Below are positions 57,004 through 64,000 of a stretch of DNA of 64,000 nt, piece after piece. Position 1 is the first letter of the stretch; each line of letters starts with the position of its first letter. The stretch is from Marinicauda salina (GTDB lineage Bacteria; Pseudomonadota; Alphaproteobacteria; Caulobacterales; Maricaulaceae), in contig NZ_QEXV01000003.1 in NCBI RefSeq assembly GCF_003122085.1, positions 124,001 to 188,000 on the forward strand, given 5' to 3'. The notes under the pieces were generated by a model. It did not search any database and had not been told where the DNA came from. It saw only the letters and a list, made by a program, of their open reading frames with translations. A program made the position numbers and the translations under genes.

Positions 57004-58132
57004 CTACGCTTCCGCCTCGCCGCCGCCGACGCGCGCGGCCAGCGCCGCGGCCATGAAGGCGTCGAGATCGCCGTCGAGCACGCGGGAGGTGTCCGAGGTC
57101 TCCACGCCCGTGCGGAGATCCTTGACCATCTGGTAGGGCTGCAGGACGTAGGACCGGATCTGGTGACCCCAGCCGATATCGGTCTTCGCCTCGGCCTCGG
57201 CCTGGGCGGCCGCCTCGCGCTCCTGCAGCTTCAGCTCGTAGACGCGCGCGCGGAGCATGTCCCAGGCCCGCGCCCGGTTCTTGTGCTGCGAGCGGTCGTT
57301 CTGGCACTGCACGACGATCGCGCTGTCCTGACCCGGCATGTCGTAGGTCAGCCGGACCGCGGAATCGGTCTTGTTGACGTGCTGACCGCCGGCCCCGGAG
57401 GCCCGATAGGTGTCTGTGCGCACCTTCGACTCGTCGATCTCGACGTCGATCGCCTCGTCGATCAGCGGATAGGCCCAGACGCTGGCGAAGCTCGTGTGCC
57501 GGCGACCGGAGCTGTCATAGGGCGAGATGCGCACGAGCCGGTGCACGCCGGCCTCGGTCTTCAGCCAGCCATAGGCGTTGTCGCCGCGCACCAGCAGGGT
57601 GATCGACTTCAGCCCGGCCTCCTCGCCCGGCTGTTCCTCGATCACCTCGACCTTGTAGCCCGACGCCTGCGCCCAGCGCGTATACATGCGCGCGAGCATC
57701 GCCGCCCAGTCCTGGGCCTCGGTGCCGCCCGCGCCGGGATGGATCTCGAGATAGCTGTCGTTCGAATCGGCCTCGCCCGACAGCAGGGCCTGGACCTCGG
57801 CCCGGCCGGCGCGATCGGACAGCGCCTTGAGCGCGGCGTGCGCCTCGTCGAACAGCGCCTCGTCGCCGTCGGCCTCGGCCAGTTCGGCGACCTCCAGATT
57901 GTCCGCGAGCTCGGATTCGATCTCGCGGACCTCCGTCATCGCGCCTTCAAGGCGATTGCGTTCGCGCATCAGCGACTGGGCCTTCTGCGGATCGTCCCAG
58001 AAGCCGGGGTCTTCGGCGCGCGCGTTCAGTTCGTCGAGGCGTTTCCGGGCTGTATCCCAGTCAAAGACGCCTCCTCAGCAGTTCCGACGACTGCTCGATG
58101 GAGTCCTTGAGGGCGGAGATTTCGGCGCGCAT
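57004..58132 (-). CDS. prfB: peptide chain release factor 2, expressed by programmed +1 frameshift
   Basis: RF2 ends translation at UGA and UAA. Translation starts at ATG 58132 and runs 23 codons to CTT TGA (58066-58061). A +1 shift at CTT (skipping the T at 58063) continues as [14 protein letters not shown] and gives a 375-residue protein. The catalytic GGQ motif is in [15 protein letters not shown]. The stop-recognition tripeptide reads SPY ([15 protein letters not shown]) in place of SPF, a form I recall as usual in alphaproteobacteria. Annotating only the long frame 57004-57969 would lose the N-terminus. Confidence 0.95.
58060..58075 (-). promoter_or_regulatory. prfB: prfB programmed frameshift signal
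   Basis: On the minus strand AGGAGG (58075-58070), three bases, then CTTTGAC. The internal Shine-Dalgarno sits at the spacing of the E. coli signal (AGGGGG-TAT-CTTTGAC). RF2 would limit its own synthesis by reading the in-frame UGA. Confidence 0.92.
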
Positions 58133-58204
58133 TCGGGCGCTCCCTTGTCGCGTATTCGATTCGCGGATCGCGCGTTCGGTCGAGGAAATAGACAGCCGCC
58201 CGGA

Positions 58205-60754
58205 TCAGTACAACCCGCCGAGCGCGTCGTCCTCGTCCTCGCCTTCATCGTCGTCGCCGGTCTCGCCGTCGCGTTCGCCGGAGCCGCCGAGCGCGCCGGA
58301 GCCGAACGACAGCGCCTCGTCCTCGGGACGTTCGCCGCGAACCGGCTCGGTGCCGGGCTGGAACGCCTCGAGGATCGTGCCCGGACGGCCGATGACGGAG
58401 GGCTCGCCGGTGCGCGAATCGATCGGCACCAGGCGGACGCCCTCGGGCACCCGGAATGGCGCGACGGGGTAGTTCTCCAGCGTCGGCTCGAGGAAGTCGC
58501 GCACGATCGGCGCGGCGACCCGCCCGCCGGCCTCGCCCGAACCGAGCGGCAGGGGCGTGTCGTAGCCGACATAGACGCCCACGATCAGGTCCGGGCTGAA
58601 GCCGACGAACCAGGCGTCGCGGAAATCGTTGGTGGTTCCGGTCTTGCCGCCGAGCGGGCGCTCGAGTGAACGCAGCGCCGTACCCGTTCCGCGCTCCACG
58701 ACGCCCTGGAGCAGGTGCACCATCTGATAGGCGGTCGCGGGCTCGACGACCTGTTCGCCCAGCTCGGGCAGCTCCGGCTCCTCGAGGTCGGGACGCCATT
58801 CCTCGGCGTCGCAGCCCTCGCACGGGCGCGGGTCGTGGACATAGATCGTGTCGCCGGAGCGGTCCTGCACCCGGTCGACGATCGTCGGCTCGATCAGGCG
58901 GCCGCCATTGACCAGCGCGGCGTAGCCGCTGACCAGGTCGTGCAGGGTCGTCTCGCCGGCGCCGAGCGCCATCGCCAGCACGGGTTCGAGATCCTCGTAG
59001 ATTCCGAAGCGTTCGCCGTACTCGACGATGGGCTGCATGCCCATGTCCTGGGCCAGCCGGACCGTCATGACGTTGCGCGACAGCTCGATGCCCCGGCGCA
59101 GGGTCGAGGGGCCGTAGAACTCCTCGGAATAGTTCTGCGGCCGGTAGAAGCGCAGCTCGGAGCCGCCGGAGGCCGCGAACGGGGCGTCGAGGATGATGCT
59201 CGCCGGGGTGAACCCGTTGTCGAGCGCGGCGGTGTAGACGAACGGCTTGAACGCAGAGCCCGGCTGGCGCTGCGCCTGAACGGCGCGGTTGAACTGGCTC
59301 TGCTGGAAGGAATAGCCGCCGACCATGGAGAGCACGCGGCCGGTGTGGGGGTCGAGGGCCAGGATGGCGCCGTTGACCTCCGGGATCTGGCGCAGGCCGT
59401 AATCGTCGGCCCCGACGACGATCTCGGATTCGTCGCCGTCGGCTTCGGGCGCGTCGGCCTGGGTGAGTTGCTCGACCAGCACCACGTCGCCGACCGACAG
59501 CGCATCGGCGGGACGTTCGATCGGATCGCCAAGCGTGGGAAAACCGTTTTCGCGCCGGCCGGGCTCGCGCGCCCACTCGAGCGCATAGAGCGGGATGCGG
59601 CCGCGATCGCCGTTCAGCAGCCCGATGCGCGCATCCTCGGCCGTCAGGTCGAGCACGACGGCGACGGTCCAGCCCTCGTCGAGATCGGCGGGCGGTTCGA
59701 ACTCGGCCAGCTGCGCCGCCCAGTCGTCCAGCGTCTCGAGCTGCGTCAGCGGTCCGCGATAGCCGTGGCGGCGGTCATAATCCTCCAGCCCGTTGCGCAG
59801 CGCGCGACGCGCGGTGAGCTGCATCGTCGTGTCGAGCGTGGTCCGGATCGACAGGCCGCCGTCATAGAGCTGGTCCTCGCCGTAGCGGTCGAACACCTCG
59901 CGGCGAACCTGCTCGACGAAATACTCCGCGGCGAGATAGCGCGAACCCGACAGGCGCTCGGTCGTCGTCAGCGGCGCCGCCTGGGCGGCGTCGCGCTCTT
60001 CGGCGGTGATGTAGCCGTTGACGTGCATCCGCTCGAGCACCCAGTTGCGCCGGCCGATGGCGGCCTCGCGCTCGCGCTCGGGATGGTAGTTCGACGGCCC
60101 CTTCGGCAGCGCGGCGAGATAGGCCGCCTCGTGCAGCTCGAGCTCGTCGAGCGACTTGCCGAAATAGTTCAGCGCCGCCGCCGCCACGCCGTAGGCGCGG
60201 TTCCCGAGATAGATCTCGTTGAGATACAGCTCGAGGATCTCGTCCTTGGTGAAGGCGCGCTCCATGCGCCGCGCGATGACGATCTCGCGCACCTTGCGCT
60301 CGATGCGCTGCTCCGAAGAGAAGAGGAAGTTCTTCGCCACCTGCTGGGTGATGGTCGAGCCGCTCTGCAGCGGACCGCCCCGCCCCAGCGCCAGCTGGAT
60401 CGCCGACCGGCTCACGCCGCGCGCCATGCCGAGGAAATCGACGCCGCCGTGCTCGTAGAAATTCTTGTCCTCGGCCGACAGGTAGGCGTTGATCACCAGC
60501 GGGGGAACGTTGTCGATCGGCACGAAGACGCGCTGCTCGCGCGCGAACTCGGCGATGAGCAGACCGTCGCCGGCGTGCACGCGGCTCATGATCGGCGGCT
60601 CGTACTCCGCCAGCTGCTGGTAGTCGGGCAGGTCGTCGGTCACGCGCACGACATAGACCGCCGCGGCGATCACCGCCGCCAGCCCGAGGACGACCGTCGC
60701 GCCGCCGCCCCACAAGGCCGCACGCGCGGCGTTCTTCCAGGTGAAAAGCTTCAT
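58205..60754 (-). CDS. mrcA: class A penicillin-binding protein 1A
   Basis: An 849-residue bifunctional peptidoglycan synthase. The N-terminal membrane anchor (about 10-37) is followed by the GT51 glycosyltransferase (SAEDKNFYEHGGVDFLG, SGSTITQQVAKNF), an OB-like insert, and the transpeptidase with the catalytic Ser in RQPGSAFKPFVYT, SRNVMT and KTGTTNDFRDAWFVG. The C-terminus is acidic (DEDDALGGLY). ATG 60754 (MKLFTWKNAAR) is preferred over the longer frame. The preceding gene on the same strand is an amidase. Confidence 0.95.
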   Translation of the reverse strand: MKLFTWKNAARAALWGGGATVVLGLAAVIAAAVYVVRVTDDLPDYQQLAEYEPPIMSRVHAGDGLLIAEFAREQRVFVPIDNVPPLVINAYLSAEDKNFYEHGGVDFLGMARGVSRSAIQLALGRGGPLQSGSTITQQVAKNFLFSSEQRIERKVREIVIARRMERAFTKDEILELYLNEIYLGNRAYGVAAAALNYFGKSLDELELHEAAYLAALPKGPSNYHPEREREAAIGRRNWVLERMHVNGYITAEERDAAQAAPLTTTERLSGSRYLAAEYFVEQVRREVFDRYGEDQLYDGGLSIRTTLDTTMQLTARRALRNGLEDYDRRHGYRGPLTQLETLDDWAAQLAEFEPPADLDEGWTVAVVLDLTAEDARIGLLNGDRGRIPLYALEWAREPGRRENGFPTLGDPIERPADALSVGDVVLVEQLTQADAPEADGDESEIVVGADDYGLRQIPEVNGAILALDPHTGRVLSMVGGYSFQQSQFNRAVQAQRQPGSAFKPFVYTAALDNGFTPASIILDAPFAASGGSELRFYRPQNYSEEFYGPSTLRRGIELSRNVMTVRLAQDMGMQPIVEYGERFGIYEDLEPVLAMALGAGETTLHDLVSGYAALVNGGRLIEPTIVDRVQDRSGDTIYVHDPRPCEGCDAEEWRPDLEEPELPELGEQVVEPATAYQMVHLLQGVVERGTGTALRSLERPLGGKTGTTNDFRDAWFVGFSPDLIVGVYVGYDTPLPLGSGEAGGRVAAPIVRDFLEPTLENYPVAPFRVPEGVRLVPIDSRTGEPSVIGRPGTILEAFQPGTEPVRGERPEDEALSFGSGALGGSGERDGETGDDDEGEDEDDALGGLY

Positions 60755-60871
60755 CAGGCCCTCAACGCGACGCCGCGCCTCCCCTCGACGCGACGCGTCT
60801 CCTAGCACGGCTTGTTGGGCGTCATTATGACTTCAGCCGCCGGCCGAATCCAAGCCGGGCCGCAGGACGCA

Positions 60872-62116
60872 TCAGCGGCTCGGCGAGGCGCCGGCCGAGC
60901 GCTGGGCGACGATCCGCGAGCGTTGCTCGCCGCCGCCGCAGCGTTCGAAATAGGTCTCGATCGACGACGCCGCGGCCTGCATCAGGCGGCGGCGGTATCC
61001 CGCATCGTTCAGATTGCGGGCGTCGTGGCGATTGGTCAGGAAGCCCATCTCGAACAGCACGGCCGGGACCTGGGAGTCGAGCAGGACGTAGAGGCCGCGC
61101 TGCCGCGGCGAGCCGTGGAAGAGCGGCGCGACGTCGGAGACTTCGCCGAGCAGCGTCTCGGCGAACACCAGCGACTGGTTGCGCTTCTCTCGCAGAGACA
61201 TGTCGAGCAGGAGATTGTTCACCGCCTGAGGCCGCGCCCGGTCGGCGAGGAACCAGTCGCCTTCGCGGATGGCGCGGTCTCGCGCCCGGTCGACGGCGCG
61301 GTCGGCCAGCGTGTAGACCGCCGCGCCGCGCGGCGTGTGGGACGCGCCCGCGGAATCGGCGTGAATGGAGAAGAACAGGTCGGCGTCGGCCTCCTGCGCG
61401 ATCCGGATGCGCTCCTCGAGTTCGACGAACTCGTCGTTGTCGCGGGTCATGACGACCTCGTAGCGGCCGGTGGCGACGAGCAGGTCCCGCAGCTCCCGGG
61501 CCGCGGCGAGATTGACGTCGGCCTCGTCGCCGCCGCCGTGCTGGGCGAGCGCGCCGGGATCGCGGCCGCCATGGCCGGGATCGATGACGACGCGCACGCG
61601 CTCGCAGGAGGGCGGCGTGTAATCGATGCGGGCATGCGTGGCGAGCAGCTCGGTCATCGTGCGGCTGCTCTCGGGAAAGCCGGAGGCCTGCGCGAAGCGG
61701 TCCTCGCTCACCGGCTCGATGTCGACGACGAGCCGATAGCCGCCGCCATTGGGATCCAGCGAGAAGCTTTCCCGGACCAGCGCGGGCCGGTCGAGCGCGA
61801 AGATCAGGCGCGGGGCCTGCCCGGATTCGTCGAAATCGAAGCGGCCGACGAGACCGTGGCCGATCCCCCGGCCGCCCGGCAGGTCGGACGCCGCCCAGCG
61901 CGCGCCGGGAAGCGACATCACCAGCCGGCCTTCGGGCTCGGCGAGCGTGAAAGTCTCGAACTCGAGCGGGCGCGACGTCTCGACGACGATGCGCGTGTAC
62001 TCGTCATGCTCGCCGAAACGCACCGCCGTGATGTCGGACGCCGAGGCGGCGCCGGTCAGCGCCGCGGCCGCAACAGCCAATCCGCCCTGGATGATTCGCC
62101 GGATCATCGTCACCAT
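60872..62116 (-). CDS. amiC: N-acetylmuramoyl-L-alanine amidase with AMIN domain
   Basis: A periplasmic amidase that splits peptide stems from glycan strands, needed for daughter-cell separation. A signal peptide (IRRIIQGGLAVAAAALTGAA) precedes an AMIN domain (about 27-140) and an Amidase_3 domain with zinc ligands in VIDPGHGGRDPGA, a central Glu and FFSIHADSAG. ATG 62116 is used; 62125 and 62107 are equally placed alternatives, while the frame upstream to 62206 is unlike a signal peptide. It lies 117 bp upstream of mrcA on the same strand. Confidence 0.92.
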   Translation of the reverse strand: MVTMIRRIIQGGLAVAAAALTGAASASDITAVRFGEHDEYTRIVVETSRPLEFETFTLAEPEGRLVMSLPGARWAASDLPGGRGIGHGLVGRFDFDESGQAPRLIFALDRPALVRESFSLDPNGGGYRLVVDIEPVSEDRFAQASGFPESSRTMTELLATHARIDYTPPSCERVRVVIDPGHGGRDPGALAQHGGGDEADVNLAAARELRDLLVATGRYEVVMTRDNDEFVELEERIRIAQEADADLFFSIHADSAGASHTPRGAAVYTLADRAVDRARDRAIREGDWFLADRARPQAVNNLLLDMSLREKRNQSLVFAETLLGEVSDVAPLFHGSPRQRGLYVLLDSQVPAVLFEMGFLTNRHDARNLNDAGYRRRLMQAAASSIETYFERCGGGEQRSRIVAQRSAGASPSR

Positions 62117-62629
62117 CGCCACCATCCCGATGCGCCCGCGCTGGGAATGCGCAGGTCGTTGCAAGGCAGCTTGCGGCTGTTTGCTTGATAATCGGTTAGC
62201 GCCCATATCCCCTGAGTATCATGAGCCTGCTCGCTTTTCATCGTCCGAATTCTGGTGCATGTTCACCACACGCCGCGCGTCCGGCGCCGGGCGGCCCATT
62301 GCTCCGGTCCGGACTGCACTCCATGCGGCGCGCCGCCCGCAACGCCGCTCCGGCGGACAAGGCGGGCCGTGATGAAACGAGGATTTCTGGACCGGGAGCG
62401 CGCGCGCCGCGCTCCGGCCGAGAAGCGATCAACCCGGCGGGCGCCGGCGTCCCCTCAGAGAGACGATCCGCCCTGCCCGCCGAAGGAAACGACCCGATGC
62501 GCGAAGCGCGAGCCACAGCGTCAATCCCTGAAGACCGGCCCGCGACGCGCCCCAACAATCGCCGACCGCCCCGATCAGCGCGCCCGACAGGCGCGCCGCC
62601 GTCAGGGCTGCGGCGCGGAGTAACTGTGA
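62117..62629 (+). promoter_or_regulatory. divergent region and long 5' region of rne
   Basis: About 510 bases between amiC and rne with no convincing gene. Reading frames here are GC-driven and lack family features. A long 5' untranslated region is expected for rne, because in other bacteria it mediates feedback by RNase E itself. The AT-richer stretch TTGCTTGATAATCGGTTAG (62180-62199) is the best promoter candidate. Confidence 0.4.
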
Positions 62630-64000
62630 ATGTCCCGAAAAATGCTGATCGACGCCGCACACCCGGAGGAAACCCGGGTGGTCGTCGTCGAATCCGACCG
62701 CGTTGAAGATTTCGACTTCGAGTCCGCGACCAAGAAACAGATCCGGGGAAACATCTATCTGGCGAAAGTGACCCGCGTGGAGCCGTCGCTCCAGGCGGCC
62801 TTCGTCGAGTATGGCGGGAACAAGCACGGCTTTCTCGCCTTCAACGAAATCCACCCGGACTACTACCAGATCCCCTACGCCGACCGGATGGCGCTGCGCG
62901 AGGCGGAAGCCGCGCTCGCCGAGGAATCCGCGCCCGATCCGGATTCCGAGGAGCTGTCCTCGCACGGCGCCGATGACGAGGAGATCATCGAGGAGGCCGC
63001 GCGCAAGCGCCGCCAGCTGCTGCGCAAGTACAAGATCCAGGAAGTGATCAAGCGCCGCCAGGTGCTGCTCGTCCAGGTCGCCAAGGAAGAGCGCGGCAAC
63101 AAGGGCGCGGCGCTGACCACCTATCTCTCGCTGGCCGGCCGGTATTGCGTGCTGATGCCGAACACCGCCCGCGGCGGCGGCATCTCGCGCAAGATCACCA
63201 ACGCCTCCGACCGCAAGCGCCTGAAGGAGTCGGTCAACGAGCTCAAGGTGCCCGCCGGCATGGGGCTGATCATCCGCACCGCCGGCGCGTCTCGGACGAA
63301 GGCGGAGATCAAGCGGGATTACGATTATCTTCTAAGGCTTTGGGAGACGATCCGCGAGCTCACGCTGAAGTCGACCGCGCCGACGCTCATCTATGAGGAA
63401 GGCAATCTGGTCAAGCGCGCGATCCGGGACCTCTACGACAAGGACATCGAGCAGATCCTGGTCGAGGGCGACGAGGCCTACAAGGAGGCCAAGGCCTTCA
63501 TCCGCATGCTCATGCCGAGCCACGCCAAGAAGGTCCAGCACTATCGCGAGGAGACCCCGCTCTTCCTGCGCCACCAGGTCGAAAGCCAGCTCGAGGCGAT
63601 CTACTCGCCCGTCGCGCAGCTGAAATCCGGCGGCTATCTCGTCATCAACCCGACCGAGGCGCTGGTCTCCGTCGACGTCAACTCCGGCAAGTCGACGAAG
63701 GAGCGCAATATCGAGCAGACCGCGCTGCGCACGAACCTGGAGGCCGCCGAGGAGGCGGCGCGCCAGATGCGCCTGCGCGACCTCGCCGGCCTCTTGGTGA
63801 TCGACTTCATCGACATGGAGGAGAACAAGAACGTCCGCGCCGTCGAGAAGAAGATGAAGGACGTCCTCAAGAAGGACCGCGCCCGCATCCAGATGGGCCG
63901 CATCTCGCAGTTCGGCCTGCTGGAGATGTCGCGCCAGCGCCGCCGCACGAGCTTGATGGAGGGCTCCACCCAGCCCTGCCCCTATTGCGACGGCAGCGGC
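62630..64000 (+). CDS. rne: ribonuclease E, N-terminal catalytic part (truncated by window edge)
   Basis: Endoribonuclease of mRNA turnover and rRNA processing, and core of the degradosome. The first 457 codons cover the S1 domain (GNIYLAKVTRVEPSLQAAFV) split by an acidic insertion (about residues 85-135, EESAPDPDSEELSS and beyond). They also cover the 5'-sensor region, the DNase I-like catalytic domain with Asp in SVDVNSGKST and VIDFIDMEENKN, and the Zn-link CPYC at the very end. The ATG follows GGAG. The C-terminal degradosome-scaffold part lies beyond the window. Confidence 0.96.
   Translation, partial: MSRKMLIDAAHPEETRVVVVESDRVEDFDFESATKKQIRGNIYLAKVTRVEPSLQAAFVEYGGNKHGFLAFNEIHPDYYQIPYADRMALREAEAALAEESAPDPDSEELSSHGADDEEIIEEAARKRRQLLRKYKIQEVIKRRQVLLVQVAKEERGNKGAALTTYLSLAGRYCVLMPNTARGGGISRKITNASDRKRLKESVNELKVPAGMGLIIRTAGASRTKAEIKRDYDYLLRLWETIRELTLKSTAPTLIYEEGNLVKRAIRDLYDKDIEQILVEGDEAYKEAKAFIRMLMPSHAKKVQHYREETPLFLRHQVESQLEAIYSPVAQLKSGGYLVINPTEALVSVDVNSGKSTKERNIEQTALRTNLEAAEEAARQMRLRDLAGLLVIDFIDMEENKNVRAVEKKMKDVLKKDRARIQMGRISQFGLLEMSRQRRRTSLMEGSTQPCPYCDGSG

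Noticed and set aside
62221-62706. Possible small gene upstream of rne
   Set aside because: It is Arg/Pro/Ala-rich with no family features, and overlaps the well-supported rne start in another frame.

Overview
The window is high-GC (about 68-70% by eye) chromosomal DNA with dense, short-spaced operons. The Suf/Rrf2 layout, uridylylatable PII, RNase E with an acidic insertion, RF2 with SPY in place of SPF, the bactofilin/M23 pair and the alphaproteobacterial style of intergenic palindromes point to an alphaproteobacterium, most likely of the Caulobacterales/Maricaulales/Hyphomonadales group. That placement is inferred from gene content and style; no rRNA is present.

Layout. 1-6.35 kb (minus): complex I operon nuoA-B-C-D-E-F, a small membrane protein gene, and nuoG (cut by the window edge). 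A palindromic repeat block sits just before nuoG and carries a 42-bp duplicate of the nuoG start. 6.6-7.0 kb: tRNA-Asp and tRNA-Val. 7.0-8.4 kb: P-protein gene pheA preceded by a 21-codon Phe-rich leader peptide and a GC-rich attenuator hairpin. 8.4-14.9 kb (minus): tig-clpP-clpX-lon, the trigger factor ending in a histone-H1-like Lys/Ala tail. 15.3-17.4 kb: tRNA-Leu, a TPMT-like methyltransferase and a MATE transporter. 17.5-20.1 kb: the accessory region. It is an AT-rich insert between 21-bp direct repeats (a HEPN-motif protein divergent from a two-gene module of unknown function, plus two broken small ORFs), followed by a toxin-antitoxin-like pair with a repeated operator. 20.3-24.1 kb: malic enzyme and the NAD(P)HX repair enzyme. 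24.3-26.0 kb: glnB-glnA. 26.2-30.1 kb: an autotransporter and a lytic-transglycosylase-like lipoprotein. 30.2-37.9 kb: parE, a tandem pair of secreted amidohydrolases, a DEAD-box helicase and a GGDEF protein. 37.9-38.9 kb: TfoX-N protein and GST. 39-46.7 kb (minus): the complete Suf operon (Rrf2 regulator, desulfurase, sufB, repeat block, membrane protein, sufC, sufD, sufS, DUF59/sufT, sufA). 47-55 kb: hydrolase, anmK, tyrS, a large AsmA/YhdP-like protein, a peroxiredoxin and a DUF455 protein. 55.1-64 kb: cell-envelope genes (M23 peptidase, bactofilin, class A PBP, amidase) interleaved with frameshift-regulated prfB and the start of rne.

Most of the window is core housekeeping: respiration, protein quality control, nitrogen sensing, Fe-S assembly and peptidoglycan metabolism. 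The least explained parts are the 17.5-20.1 kb accessory island, the repeat blocks inside the nuo and suf operons, the phenylalanine leader/attenuator, and the long basic tails on trigger factor and NuoE.
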